NCBI GenBank assembly: GCA_016715105.1
Contig: JADKBO010000002.1
Span: 62,001-126,000, forward strand
From: Saprospiraceae bacterium
Lineage (GTDB): Bacteria > Bacteroidota > Bacteroidia > Chitinophagales > Saprospiraceae
Reading direction: 5' to 3'
DNA length: 64,000 nucleotides
In this document: piece by piece, positions 1 to 9,012 of the stretch
Layout of the letters: every line of letters begins with the position of its first letter
Numbering within the stretch: position 1 is the stretch's first letter
Program-made: the position numbers and the translations under genes
Notes under the pieces: model-generated
What the model was told of the DNA's origin: nothing
The model's input: only the letters and a program-made list of their open reading frames with translations
The model's database searches: none

Positions 1-1
1 T

Positions 2-1270
2 TCTGCTTTCAGGAGACTTCAAAATAAAACCCAGGTTTATGCATTGCCCGGCAATGTATTTGTCCACAACCGCTTGACTCATAGTCTCGAAGTTTCATCA
101 GTCGGTAGATCTATCGGTACTTTGGTAGGCGAACATTTGGTCAATGAACCAAGTATTCTAAGAAATGCGGCAGCTTCAGAGTTTTATAAGTATGAATTAC
201 CCTATGTAATTTCTGCGGCTTGTTTAGCTCATGATGTTGGCAATCCTCCATTTGGGCATTCTGGTGAAAAGGCAATCTCCTATTTTTTTGAAAAGAATGA
301 AAGTTCCTTGAAACACCTTTTTAGTGCAAGCGAATGGAAAGACCTGTGCAACTTTGAAGGAAATGCAAATGCACTCCATATACTTACAACAAATTATACG
401 GGTAAAGTTACAGGCGGCCAAAGTCTTACCTTCACCACACTAGCTTCCATTCTCAAATATCCTTGTGAAGCGATGGCTATGTCCAAAGCTCAAAAACATA
501 CCAAAAAATATGGCTTTTTTCAATGCGATCGCCAACAGTTCCTCGAAATTGCAAAGGCTACTAACATGGTTGAGGATCATTCTATAGGCGGAGGATTGAC
601 TTGTTATAAAAGACATCCTTTTGTCTATCTGGTTGAAGCTGCTGATGACATTTGTTATCGAGTGATTGACATGGAGGATGCCCATAGAATTGGTATTCTT
701 ACAAACGAACACGTCGTGGATTGTTTTTGCAGCATCATCAAGGATCTCAACAGACCGGAAGTAAAGATCAGTAAAATAAATACCCGCCTTGCGCAATTGG
801 AGGATAAAAATGAACGGGTAGCTTACTTGAGAGCAAAACTCATCAATGCGCTCATACTGGAATGCGTGGATGTTTTCATTGCTAACAAAGACAGCATCAT
901 TGCTGGTACATGGAATGATACGTTGGTAGACAATATCGAAAACCGATCTATCGAGCTGAAAAAGGCAAATGATATTTCAATTAAGATGATTTACAATCAC
1001 CGCTCAGTCATAGAAGTAGAATTGGCAGCTTTTAATGTTTTATCTGAACTGTTGGAGCTATTTATCATGCCAAAACTAAAAACCAAACACAACCATATTG
1101 AGGAAAAAACGATGATGCTTATTCCCCCACAGTTTATACCAGAAAATAAAAATGCTAGTCATTATGATCAAGTGATCAGAATCGTGGATTTTATTGCCGG
1201 AATGACTGATGGATTTGCCACCGAATTGTATCGAAAATCAAAGGGCATTGAAATTGCAGCCCACAGATAA
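2..1270 (+). CDS. dgt: Deoxyguanosinetriphosphate triphosphohydrolase (dGTPase), 5' end outside the window
   Basis: HD-superfamily phosphohydrolase that splits dNTPs, typically dGTP, into deoxynucleoside and triphosphate in the cytoplasm. The reading frame is open from base 2: residues encoded before the first in-window start (TTG at 44) read SAFRRLQNKTQVYAL, the conserved N-terminal block of the family, so the true start lies upstream and some tens of residues are missing. Metal-site motifs follow: RLTHSLEVSSVGRS, then LAHDVGNPPFGHSGEKA (the HD pair), then VEAADDICYRVIDMEDA with the distal Asp. The C-terminus looks complete. The gene converges on the next one with 15 bases between stop codons and no clear terminator. 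Function call is firm; nucleotide preference is by family only. Confidence 0.95.
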   Translation, partial: SAFRRLQNKTQVYALPGNVFVHNRLTHSLEVSSVGRSIGTLVGEHLVNEPSILRNAAASEFYKYELPYVISAACLAHDVGNPPFGHSGEKAISYFFEKNESSLKHLFSASEWKDLCNFEGNANALHILTTNYTGKVTGGQSLTFTTLASILKYPCEAMAMSKAQKHTKKYGFFQCDRQQFLEIAKATNMVEDHSIGGGLTCYKRHPFVYLVEAADDICYRVIDMEDAHRIGILTNEHVVDCFCSIIKDLNRPEVKISKINTRLAQLEDKNERVAYLRAKLINALILECVDVFIANKDSIIAGTWNDTLVDNIENRSIELKKANDISIKMIYNHRSVIEVELAAFNVLSELLELFIMPKLKTKHNHIEEKTMMLIPPQFIPENKNASHYDQVIRIVDFIAGMTDGFATELYRKSKGIEIAAHR

Positions 1271-1285
1271 AATGCTGATTTAAAA

Positions 1286-1966
1286 TTACATCTGACTTAC
1301 TGTACCGCCAGAATGGTCTTCATTAGTCCTTACAATTTCTGGCTTCACGGCATATTTTATAGTGCTACCTGAACTGGTATTGGCTACTAATTCGTGAATA
1401 GTATTGACACTTACCCTTGATGCTGAAGAAGCACTTACAATACTATTAGTACTGATCAACTCGCCACAGTTTACCACAGAAGCGGCTTTTGCGTCAATGA
1501 TTAATTTATCAGTTTTACCACTTACGGTACATTTTGATTTGGAAGAAGCATCTATTGCAATAACTGCTGCATTGCATGAAACAACAATTGATGCATTATA
1601 GCCAGAAACAAGATCGAGTTGGTCTGTTTCAAAAATTGTATTTCCAGTTATCCTTGCCCCTGCTTTAGCTGATATTTCACGAAGTGCGTGATGGTAAACC
1701 ACAACATTTGCTTTGGCGTTGCTCCTTCCTGTTTTGTTATTGTTGGGAATCAAAACTTTGAGTGTGGTACCGTTGGATTCAATGCGTACGTCTTCTTTAT
1801 TCCCACTGACCATTTCCAAGGTAAATCCAGAAGGTCCTTCTGCTTTCATCAAGGTAACAGTAATCTCCCCTGAAGCTGAAATTCCTGTAAAATCAATGTA
1901 CTTTATGTCTTCTTGGGAGAAAACAGTAGTTGAGACAAATAACATAAATAAGGCCAACTTGTACAT
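1286..1966 (-). CDS. Secreted GIN-domain (DUF2807) protein
   Basis: Exported protein of unknown function. The start chosen is the ATG at 1966, because it gives an immediate signal peptide (MYKLALFMLFVSTTVFSQ); the frame stays open 27 codons upstream but that extension is not signal-like. After cleavage come about 200 residues of short beta-strand repeats rich in Ser, Ala, Asn and Val, with the ISASGEITVTLMKAEG opening typical of the putative auto-transporter adhesin head GIN domain (DUF2807). Such proteins are common in Bacteroidota and are thought to form a right-handed beta-helix outside the inner membrane. The role is not known. Confidence 0.8.
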   Translation of the reverse strand: MYKLALFMLFVSTTVFSQEDIKYIDFTGISASGEITVTLMKAEGPSGFTLEMVSGNKEDVRIESNGTTLKVLIPNNNKTGRSNAKANVVVYHHALREISAKAGARITGNTIFETDQLDLVSGYNASIVVSCNAAVIAIDASSKSKCTVSGKTDKLIIDAKAASVVNCGELISTNSIVSASSASRVSVNTIHELVANTSSGSTIKYAVKPEIVRTNEDHSGGTVSQM

Positions 1967-2076
1967 TATATTGATTTTGTTTAACCCTACAAAGATAACA
2001 CCATTAAAGTCGGTATTTACTAGTGGATTCCCATGAAAAAACAGCAATTATTTGCCCAAATCATAACATTGGCTAT

Positions 2077-3126
2077 TTATTTAGCCAAGAAAGAATATGT
2101 TTTTGATCCGCGTAAACCTTGTAATTGTAAGTAGTAAACACCAGGCGTAAGTGTTTCTAATATGTCGACATTTGCGCTAAAACCTTGTTTGTTTCCCATT
2201 TGATGTGCAATGGACTGACCATTGATATTGACTAAATTGGTTTTAATAATATTAGACACATCGTCACCTGACTCAAGAAATAATTGGTTCTGAGCTCCGT
2301 TTAGCGTCAATTTTACTTCATCAATTAATGAAACATCGTAAGTAGAAGTCACCATAGCTTCACTCACGTTTTTGACGTCGGCATTAAAAAATCTGGTTGC
2401 ACCCTCTGCATCTTTTGACCAAAGGATAGCTGCAATTCTATAATTAGCAGCATTTTCTGTAGGACTCAAGCCAAGATCAACATTCTTCCATTCCAAATTT
2501 TCCAATCTTCCATTTGCAATTGGAGCCTTAAAAACCGTTTTACCTAACATTTCAGGTATCAAACTTTTTGTCAATACTCCACTGTGTACCGCATCAAATC
2601 CTACTGACTGCTGATAAGCTACCAGACTGTCATTGATCAAATAAATGCCCAAATTATATTCATTGGCTTGGAGATCAATGAAAGATTTTACTCCAGCTTT
2701 GATGTTATAAGTATTGTCTGAGTTCTGTTCAAGATTTAAGGAAACACCTATATAAGCTTCACTAAAAAGGGGAGACATCACTAAGTCTTCCACAAAAGTT
2801 TGGATCTCTTTATAATTGTCAACATCCACCAATAAGTCTGCATCATCCAACCAAAAAATTGGCTGACCAAACCCACCAAAAATTTCATCAACGGCTATGG
2901 TTGCATCATTTTTGAGATTGCCAGAATAATGGATGGCCCAAATCAATGCATTTTCTTCTTTGAGATTTTTCTCCAGATTTTTGAATAACTCCCAACCATA
3001 CTCACCACATTTTGGACACCAATCTGCTGTCCTTTTTGTAATAAGCTGAAATTGTCTATTAGTAACCTCTTGGCCTGAAAGGTAAAGGGTTGAAAATATG
3101 AGTAGGGTAAAAATAATTTGCTTCAT
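2077..3126 (-). CDS. Secreted Omp28-like protein with thioredoxin-type CPKC motif and C-terminal sorting domain
   Basis: A 349-residue exported protein. The N-terminus is a signal peptide ending near LSGQ. Cys37 and Cys40 form a CPKC motif in TADWCPKCGEYGW, placed as the redox site of a thioredoxin fold, followed by IWAIHYSG, which resembles Omp28-related proteins of Bacteroidota. The middle (about residues 140-270) is a beta-rich domain. The last about 75 residues, ending LTPGVYYLQLQGLRGSKTY and a short Lys tail, resemble a type A T9SS C-terminal domain, so the protein is probably exported by the type IX system and held on the surface. A disulfide role is an inference from CxxC only. Confidence 0.75.
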   Translation of the reverse strand: MKQIIFTLLIFSTLYLSGQEVTNRQFQLITKRTADWCPKCGEYGWELFKNLEKNLKEENALIWAIHYSGNLKNDATIAVDEIFGGFGQPIFWLDDADLLVDVDNYKEIQTFVEDLVMSPLFSEAYIGVSLNLEQNSDNTYNIKAGVKSFIDLQANEYNLGIYLINDSLVAYQQSVGFDAVHSGVLTKSLIPEMLGKTVFKAPIANGRLENLEWKNVDLGLSPTENAANYRIAAILWSKDAEGATRFFNADVKNVSEAMVTSTYDVSLIDEVKLTLNGAQNQLFLESGDDVSNIIKTNLVNINGQSIAHQMGNKQGFSANVDILETLTPGVYYLQLQGLRGSKTYSFLAK

Positions 3127-3273
3127 CGTTCAATGCTGATTTTGTGATTAATGTCAGAATATTTCATATAGATCTCAGAGCAATGGCAAAGATAGGGCAT
3201 TCCATACCAATAAATCAAGTAATACACCAAATTTTATCTTATATATGCAAAAATATAATAATATATTTGTGCC

Positions 3274-3834
3274 TTAATTAGAGATGATAAGGCCTGGATA
3301 TTCAGGGTTTGAAAATTCATCAACAATCATCAGATGGGGTTTATTCACCCACAGCTTTTCTCTATAGGTAAAAGGTATAAAAGTTCTGTACATGATCAAA
3401 GTGTCAAGTCTAGGGATATTCCCAATGTGCGCAACAAAACTTGCAGTATCCAATTTAGAATTGAAACTAATATCTAGCGTTTTTAAATTTCGAAGCTGAC
3501 CCAAACTTTTGGGCAAAACTGTTAAATCTGATGCGGTTATTGACAATTTCCTCAAGTTATTCAATTTACCAATTTCTTCTGGGATAGATGAAAGATTTAC
3601 TGGTTCATTTGGAACAAGTGTATTTGGTGGATACTTTTTGAAAGTTTTGCTGCCTATGAATATTTGAATACATGCCTCATTTTTTAGCAAGGCTTCTGGA
3701 AATTTAGAGATTGACTGTCCTCTTAAGTCTACGATTTCTTGAGATAGTTTTTCTTCTGCGACTTCTGGGCTTTGCTTACAAGATGTGGATATCGTGATCC
3801 ACAAAAACATCATGTATATATTTATAATCTTCAT
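3274..3834 (-). CDS. Leucine-rich-repeat lipoprotein
   Basis: A 186-residue predicted lipoprotein: signal sequence with lipobox ending ISTSC (Cys19). Residues about 75-140 carry leucine-rich repeats of the plant/bacterial type (SSIPEEIGKLNNLRKLSI, then LPKSLGQLRNLKTLDI, then IPRLDTLIM). Only three to four repeats are present, so this is a short solenoid, probably for binding a protein or glycan at the membrane. It stands alone, with a 184-base divergent spacer to the next gene. No specific function can be assigned. Confidence 0.7.
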   Translation of the reverse strand: MKIINIYMMFLWITISTSCKQSPEVAEEKLSQEIVDLRGQSISKFPEALLKNEACIQIFIGSKTFKKYPPNTLVPNEPVNLSSIPEEIGKLNNLRKLSITASDLTVLPKSLGQLRNLKTLDISFNSKLDTASFVAHIGNIPRLDTLIMYRTFIPFTYREKLWVNKPHLMIVDEFSNPEYPGLIISN

Positions 3835-4005
3835 GTTACAAAGTTATGATTTTAACGGTAGTTAGATAGAAAATTAAGCTGTAATCTCGCCAGAAACCTC
3901 AGCTTGAATTCAACGGATCCCTGCTTTTGTAATTGATTAAATTAATTTCGGCTTCACCACTTTGCCTTCTGTCACATTAGTTACCAATGATCTCATGGAT
4001 TAAGA

Positions 4006-4018
4006 GCAAATTTGCACC
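4006..4018 (+). promoter_or_regulatory. Palindrome GCAAATTTGC touching the start codon; possible leaderless promoter
   Basis: A perfect 10-base palindrome (4006-4015) ends three bases before the ATG at 4019. Its right half reads AAATTTGCACC-ATG, which resembles a weak -7 element (TAnnTTTG) directly against the start codon. That would give a transcript with almost no 5' leader. Alternatively it is an operator overlapping the start. Confidence 0.3.
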
Positions 4019-4243
4019 ATGAATAAATCAAATTTTATATTGGATAACGGCATGGCAATATTGCTATCTATCTTGACACTGGGCCTAGCACCGTTTGCTC
4101 CCGAGCCACACATTTTTGGCAAGGTCAAATGGATACTTGGTGGTGGAGAAGGTATGCAATTGATGGATTATTTGGACTTACTCATGCACGGCTTGCCTTG
4201 GGTATTTGGCATCATTTATCTATACCAACGGTTTGTAAAATAG
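4019..4243 (+). CDS. Small conserved membrane protein (74 aa)
   Basis: A 74-residue protein with two hydrophobic stretches (about residues 10-26 and 56-70) around a short polar loop containing FAPEPHIFGKVKWILGGGEG. The PEPH-GK-W-LGG pattern is familiar to me from short, widely conserved bacterial membrane proteins, some of which databases mislabel as RND transporter; it is far too small for that. Function unknown. A terminator-like hairpin lies about 130 bases downstream, so it is probably transcribed alone. Reading frames beyond the stop, up to 4398, are not convincing. Confidence 0.65.
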   Translation: MNKSNFILDNGMAILLSILTLGLAPFAPEPHIFGKVKWILGGGEGMQLMDYLDLLMHGLPWVFGIIYLYQRFVK

Positions 4244-4370
4244 CGCCACCTCACGCTCGTCTTTCCTTTTTATCATTTTACCCTTCGTCGAACATTACTC
4301 TGTTTTGGACGTTTTTTTCCTTAGTTTGGCTTGACCTGGTGCATAATTATTATTTATTTTGCGTTCAATT

Positions 4371-4396
4371 TGTAGTGTTGAAAACTACACTTTTTT
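4371..4396 (+). terminator. Hairpin followed by T6, likely terminator
   Basis: TGTAGT (4371-4376), a 7-base loop, ACTACA (4384-4389), then C and six T (4391-4396). The stem is short, with only two G:C pairs, so it is a weak intrinsic terminator. It would end transcription from the 74-residue gene. Confidence 0.45.
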
Positions 4397-4428
4397 AAGG
4401 AATTTTTGACATTATGAATGGAACAATA

Positions 4429-4464
4429 AAAGTCAATTGCTCATTTATAGGATTAATTGACTTT
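4429..4464. promoter_or_regulatory. 10-bp inverted repeat upstream of the HtrA-type protease
   Basis: AAAGTCAATT (4429-4438) and its exact reverse complement AATTGACTTT (4455-4464) are separated by 16 bases. The repeat ends 49 bases before the protease ATG at 4514. It may be an operator for a dimeric regulator or a leader hairpin; there is no T-run, so it is not a terminator. Confidence 0.35.
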
Positions 4465-4513
4465 CATTAAAAGCACAGTAAAATAATTTTCAAAAAATTA
4501 AAAAAGAAAGATA

Positions 4514-5659
4514 ATGAAATTACATCACATCATTTTTTTCCTTGGCCTTTTAGCAATAGGATACTATTTTGGTGAGAAGTATTTACCAAAAACAACAGAA
4601 GAAACGCTTGCTGCACCCATCAATGAAACTGAGTTGGCCAAACCTGTTGCATACACAGGAAACATAGCGCCTGTCACTCAAATTTTTGATACAGAAAGAG
4701 CAACCATTGCATTATTTGAAAAATCAGCACCTTCTGTTGTTTATATTACTACCAAAGTAGTACAAACCAATTACTTTACTAGAAATGTCGAAGAGATACC
4801 TCGAGGTACTGGATCAGGTTTTATCTGGGACAATGATGGGCATGTGGTAACGAATGCCCATGTGATTGCTCAATCCAATAAGGCATATGTCACTCTTGCT
4901 GATGGTAGTAACTGGGAAGCAGAAGTAATTGGTAAAGAAGATAGTAAAGACTTGGCGGTGCTAAAAATTAAAGCTCCTGCAGCAAAACTAAATCCATTGC
5001 CAGTGGGTACTTCTGGAGATCTCAAAGTTGGTCAATTTGCCATGGCCATCGGTAATCCGTTTGGACTAGACCAGACTTTGACAACTGGCGTTGTAAGTGC
5101 ATTAGGAAGAGAGATAAAATCTTTGACTGGTAGACCTATCAGAAATGTTGTGCAAACTGATGCAGCCATCAATCCTGGTAATTCTGGTGGACCTTTGTTG
5201 GATAGTAGCGGTAGATTGATAGGTGTTAATACACAAATTTATAGCCCTTCTGGGACCTCGGCGGGCATAGGTTTTGCTATTCCAGTAGATGAAGTAAATT
5301 GGGTGGTCCCTGAGTTGATCAAATATGGCAAGGTCAAAAGGCCAACCATTGGCGTTGCGCTTGTCTCACCAAGTGACTTATTGAGGATGGGCATTCAAAA
5401 TATAGATGGTGCGTTGGTCGCTGAAGTCGTAGAAAATGGGCCAGCAGAGATTTCTGGCCTTAAAGGTTTTGAAAGAACCAGTAATGGAGACGTGGAAATG
5501 GGTGACATCATCATCGGTGTTGGTCAAGAAAAAGTAGGAAATTACGATGATTTGGTGCTAGCGCTTGAAAAATATAGAGTTGGAGACAAAGTAAAGGTCA
5601 TCTTTTTAAGAAATAAAGACAAGAAGGAAACTGTAGTTACACTTGGAGAACTCATGTAG
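4514..5659 (+). CDS. HtrA/DegQ-type periplasmic serine protease with one PDZ domain
   Basis: Envelope quality-control protease. Residues 5-20 form an N-terminal signal anchor. The trypsin-like domain spans about 60-265 with the catalytic triad visible: His116 (VTNAHVI), Asp146 (SKDLAVLKI) and Ser224 (NPGNSGGPL). A single PDZ domain follows (about 275-375, with GDIIIGVGQEKVGNYDDL). One PDZ and 381 residues match the short HhoA/DegS-like branch better than two-PDZ DegP. The gene has its own upstream region with a 10-bp inverted repeat and is followed 111 bases later by thioredoxin on the same strand. Substrates cannot be told from the sequence. Confidence 0.93.
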   Translation: MKLHHIIFFLGLLAIGYYFGEKYLPKTTEETLAAPINETELAKPVAYTGNIAPVTQIFDTERATIALFEKSAPSVVYITTKVVQTNYFTRNVEEIPRGTGSGFIWDNDGHVVTNAHVIAQSNKAYVTLADGSNWEAEVIGKEDSKDLAVLKIKAPAAKLNPLPVGTSGDLKVGQFAMAIGNPFGLDQTLTTGVVSALGREIKSLTGRPIRNVVQTDAAINPGNSGGPLLDSSGRLIGVNTQIYSPSGTSAGIGFAIPVDEVNWVVPELIKYGKVKRPTIGVALVSPSDLLRMGIQNIDGALVAEVVENGPAEISGLKGFERTSNGDVEMGDIIIGVGQEKVGNYDDLVLALEKYRVGDKVKVIFLRNKDKKETVVTLGELM

Positions 5660-5693
5660 TTATACATTTGTTGATATATCATAGAGAATACGG

Positions 5694-5727
5694 ATTGACC
5701 AACTTGGTTATGTAGAAAATGGTCAAT
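5694..5727. promoter_or_regulatory. 8-bp inverted repeat upstream of thioredoxin
   Basis: ATTGACCA (5694-5701) and its reverse complement TGGTCAAT (5720-5727) are 18 bases apart in the 111-base spacer before the thioredoxin ATG (5771). The ATTGAC half-site core also occurs in the inverted repeat upstream of the neighbouring protease, so the two could be sites for one regulator. This is inference. Confidence 0.3.
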
Positions 5728-5770
5728 TCAATTTCCTATTGGTACTTATTTAATCATACAAATTATAAAC

Positions 5771-6073
5771 ATGAATTTCACAGATTTAATCAACTCAGAA
5801 ACCCCGCTCCTTATTGATTTCTATGCTGACTGGTGTGGACCTTGTAAAGTTTTGAGTCCCATCATTCAAGAAGTAAAGAATGACTTGGGGGAAAAAATAA
5901 AAGTGGTAAAAATTGACGTGGATGCCAACCAAGCCCTTTCACAAAAACTGCAGGTAATGAGTATTCCTACCATCATGGTATATAAAAAAGGTGAACTGTT
6001 ATGGCGTGCCTCAGGTGTACAAACCAAACAAGCTTTGATTTCAAAATTAAATGAGTTTGCTACAAACAATTGA
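5771..6073 (+). CDS. trxA: Thioredoxin
   Basis: Cytoplasmic disulfide reductase of 100 residues, the normal single-domain length. The active site is Trp21-Cys22-Gly-Pro-Cys25 in FYADWCGPCK, and the cis-proline loop is at MSIPT (Pro66). No signal peptide is present. Its stop codon lies 2 bases before the ATG chosen for pdxH, so the two genes are probably co-transcribed. The upstream inverted repeat may regulate both. Confidence 0.95.
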   Translation: MNFTDLINSETPLLIDFYADWCGPCKVLSPIIQEVKNDLGEKIKVVKIDVDANQALSQKLQVMSIPTIMVYKKGELLWRASGVQTKQALISKLNEFATNN

Positions 6074-6075
6074 TT

Positions 6076-6716
6076 ATGGAAATGGACCTCGCAAGCTTAA
6101 GAGTAAACTATGCACAGACTAGTTTGGACATCACAGATGTAGACCCCAATCCTTTTCAACAGTTTTCAAAATGGTTTACAGAAGCAACTCAAAGTAAAGT
6201 CAAAGAACCAAATGCAATGGTATTGTCAACTTGTGGAAAAGACAATTTTCCAGAAAGCCGTACAGTTTTGCTAAAAGGCTTTGATGAAAATGGGTTTACG
6301 TTTTATACTAATTATGATAGTGACAAAGGCAAACAACTTGCCGAAAACAATCAGTGCACATTATTGTTTCTATGGTTGGATTTAGAAAGGCAGGTGCGGA
6401 TAAAAGGTACTGCAAGTAAAGTGAACCGTTCTGAGAGTGAAGAATATTTTCATTCTAGACCAAGAGAAAGCCAAATCGGAGCATGGACCTCACCACAAAG
6501 TAAGGAAATCCCGTCGAGGCAATATTTGGAGACAAAATATACAACTGAAGTAGAAAAATTTGCTGACCAAGTGATATCTCTTCCAGATTTTGGGGAGGTT
6601 ACCAAATAAACCCAATTGAGTTTGAGTTTTGGCAAGGCAGACCTAGTAGATTACATGACAGAATCTCTTACAAAAGAACAGAGGATAATTGGAATATTGT
6701 GCGACTCGCACCGTAA
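6076..6716 (+). CDS. pdxH: Pyridoxamine 5'-phosphate oxidase, frameshifted near the 3' end
   Basis: FMN enzyme oxidising pyridoxine/pyridoxamine 5'-phosphate to PLP. Residues 1-172 read normally (NAMVLSTC, ESRTVLLKGF, RPRESQIGAW). At TTTTGGGG (6588-6595) the frame is lost and stops at 6609. Adding one T there restores the family C-terminus: DFWGGYQINP, then FEFWQGRPSRLHDRI, then a final LAP and TAA at 6716, giving 213 residues, the usual length. Trp and Arg in that block contact FMN and substrate. The start chosen is ATG 6076, just after the thioredoxin stop; ATG 6082 is also possible. The lesion is probably a sequencing error in a short homopolymer. Confidence 0.9.
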
Positions 6717-6753
6717 AATCCTTATCTTGGAGCAAATATGGATAGCGATATAA

Positions 6754-7929
6754 ATGATTTTTAAATTAACGGAAGAACAACAGGCGATACAGGAAGCTGC
6801 CCGTGACTTTGCTAATACAGTTTTGTTACCAGGCGTTATAGAGCGAGATCGTTCTATGATTTATCCACAAGACCAAGTCAAACAAATGTCTGCAATGGGT
6901 TTTATGGGTATGATGGTTGACCCTGAGTTTGGTGGTTTGGGCATGGATACCTTATCATATGCCATTGTTATTGAAGAATTAGCAAAAATTGATGCTTCAG
7001 CCGCCATCATTATGTCAGTCAATAATTCACTTGTTGCATGGGGCATCAATGAATATGGCAGTCAACTTCAAAAAGAAAAGTACCTTACTAAAATAAGTTC
7101 TGGTGAATGGATGGGTTGTTTTTGCTTGTCAGAACCAGAAGCTGGTAGCGACGCAACCTCACAAAAAACCATAGCAGAAGACAAAGGAGATCATTATTTG
7201 ATCAATGGTACCAAAAACTGGATTTCCAATGGTTCCACTGCAAAGTTACATTTGGTCATTGCCCAGACGCATCCCGAACTCAAACATAAAGGCATCAACG
7301 CGATACTCGTTGAAGCAGACACGCCAGGTGTGCAGATCGGTGCTAAAGAAGACAAGATGGGTATCCGCTCATCAGATACTACCTCCATCATGTACAATGA
7401 TGTAGTCGTTCCAAAAGAAAATAGAATTGGTCCTGAAGGTTTTGGTTTTAAGCTGGCTATGAAAACGTTGGACGGAGGACGTATAGGAGTTGCTGCCCAA
7501 GCTGTTGGCATTGCCGCCGGTGCTTTGCAATTATCGCTTAAATATGCCAAAGAAAGAAAAACCTTTGGAGTGCCGATTGCCGACCACCAAGCCATTGCTT
7601 TTAAACTAGCAGATATGGCGACAGAAGTGGAATGCGCCAGACAATTACTTTATCATGCAGCTTATTTGAAGGACAAAGGAAAAGAATATGGTAAAGCTGC
7701 AGCCATGGCAAAGGTTTTTGCCTCTGAGGTAGCAATGAAACATACAACTGAAGCAGTGCAAATCCATGGTGGATATGGTTATGTCAAAGAATACCACGTC
7801 GAGCGGCTGATGCGCGATGCAAAAATCACACAAATTTATGAAGGCACTTCTGAAATACAACGTTTGGTTATTTCAAGGTCAATCTTGCAGGGTAACGTAT
7901 ATGAACCTATATTTGTAAATAATGGGTAG
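6754..7929 (+). CDS. Acyl-CoA dehydrogenase (short/butyryl-CoA type)
   Basis: FAD enzyme introducing the alpha-beta double bond of acyl-CoA in beta-oxidation, with electrons passing to ETF. The 391-residue length is typical. Visible are the N-terminal helical domain (LTEEQQAIQEAARDFA), the middle beta domain with CFCLSEPEAGSDA and NGTKNWISNG (FAD contacts), and the C-terminal helices with QIYEGTSEIQRLVISR carrying the catalytic Glu. The sequence looks like butyryl/short-chain enzymes, but chain length is not provable here. Its TAG stop overlaps the next start by 8 bases, so it is translationally coupled to the M50 protease gene. Confidence 0.92.
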   Translation: MIFKLTEEQQAIQEAARDFANTVLLPGVIERDRSMIYPQDQVKQMSAMGFMGMMVDPEFGGLGMDTLSYAIVIEELAKIDASAAIIMSVNNSLVAWGINEYGSQLQKEKYLTKISSGEWMGCFCLSEPEAGSDATSQKTIAEDKGDHYLINGTKNWISNGSTAKLHLVIAQTHPELKHKGINAILVEADTPGVQIGAKEDKMGIRSSDTTSIMYNDVVVPKENRIGPEGFGFKLAMKTLDGGRIGVAAQAVGIAAGALQLSLKYAKERKTFGVPIADHQAIAFKLADMATEVECARQLLYHAAYLKDKGKEYGKAAAMAKVFASEVAMKHTTEAVQIHGGYGYVKEYHVERLMRDAKITQIYEGTSEIQRLVISRSILQGNVYEPIFVNNG

Positions 7930-9001
7930 ATCATTCACTATTGCAGTTATTCAGGGCATACCACTCAAGGTACATTGGTCATTTAGCCTTTTGATCCTTT
8001 TTGTCATTTACACTGGTTTCGCTGACGGACTTAATTTGCAAAGATCGCTTGTTTTTGCAGCTTACATTTTGGTCCTATTTACTTGTGTGGTGTTGCACGA
8101 ATATGGACATGCGCTCGCTGCGAAAAGATACAAAGTCAACACCAAAGACATCATTTTGAGTCCCATTGGTGGTATTGCCAGGTTGGAAAAGCTTCCTGAA
8201 AAACCTATAGAGGAATTTGTCATTGCTATTGCTGGACCATTGGTAAATGTGGTCATTGCCATCATCCTTTCGGCCATCATTTTGACAACTTCAGATTTCA
8301 CCCTATTCCCGAAAGTGGAAGATATTACGCAAGTAAATACGTTTAGCGATTTCGGCAGATACATCGTGATTCTCAATATTGTACTTTTTATTTTTAATTT
8401 AATTCCTGCGTTTCCAATGGATGGTGGTCGAATACTGAGAGCTCTTTTGGCAATGAGGATAGGCAGAAGAAGAGCTACCAATATTGCTAGTGTTATTGGG
8501 AGAATTCTGGCAGTGGGTTTCATTGGCTTTGCTATATATACCGATCAAATTACGCTTGCTTTGATCGGAGTGTTTATTTTTACTTCTGCCGGCGCTGAAG
8601 CAAAATACACCAATACCTATGCCATTTTAGAAGAGTTAGCTGCAATTGATGTCATGAAAACTCAATTTACTAAGCTGCATTTATCTGATATTTTTGCAAT
8701 GCCAATTGATTTAAGACGACGAAATATAGAATCCAATTTTTTAATATTTGATTCCTTGGGTTATATCAGCGGAAGTCTTCCAGAGGCCTATGTAGCAGAA
8801 GCCGAAAAGAGAAAGTTGGAAGACCAGCCAGTAACTTCCATGATGTCACCCAAAATAGAATACGTTTCGCCAAACTCCTCTGTGAAAGATATTTTTGAAA
8901 TTATGAATACCAAAGGTCTTGGCATTGTGGCAGTTGGAGACATCAATAAATTACTTGGTGTGATCGATCGGAACACCATAAGAAACCTACTGGCTTCCTA
9001 A
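7922..9001 (+). CDS. Site-2-type membrane metalloprotease (M50) with C-terminal CBS region
   Basis: Intramembrane zinc protease, 359 residues. The zinc motif is H59-E-Y-G-H63 in VVLHEYGHALAAKRY inside a membrane segment, and the second motif NLIPAFPMDGGRIL supplies the third ligand Asp. About six hydrophobic segments span residues 10-210. The C-terminus (about 290-355; PVTSMMSPKIEYVSPN and KGLGIVAVGDINKLLGVID) looks like a CBS region, as in SpoIVFB/Rip-like S2P proteins with CBS. Such CBS regions often sense nucleotides. It overlaps the acyl-CoA dehydrogenase gene by 8 bases and is followed 11 bases later by a hydrolase gene. The substrate (perhaps an anti-sigma factor) is unknown. Confidence 0.9.
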   Translation: MGRSFTIAVIQGIPLKVHWSFSLLILFVIYTGFADGLNLQRSLVFAAYILVLFTCVVLHEYGHALAAKRYKVNTKDIILSPIGGIARLEKLPEKPIEEFVIAIAGPLVNVVIAIILSAIILTTSDFTLFPKVEDITQVNTFSDFGRYIVILNIVLFIFNLIPAFPMDGGRILRALLAMRIGRRRATNIASVIGRILAVGFIGFAIYTDQITLALIGVFIFTSAGAEAKYTNTYAILEELAAIDVMKTQFTKLHLSDIFAMPIDLRRRNIESNFLIFDSLGYISGSLPEAYVAEAEKRKLEDQPVTSMMSPKIEYVSPNSSVKDIFEIMNTKGLGIVAVGDINKLLGVIDRNTIRNLLAS

Positions 9002-9012
9002 AAGGCAGGTGT

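Noticed and set aside
4129..4398. 89-codon frame overlapping the small membrane protein
   Set aside because: Runs out of frame across the real gene and its terminator; no motif.
6588..6595. Programmed frameshift in pdxH
   Set aside because: TTTTGGGG is not a known slippery site and the same one-base gap pattern occurs in many unrelated genes here.
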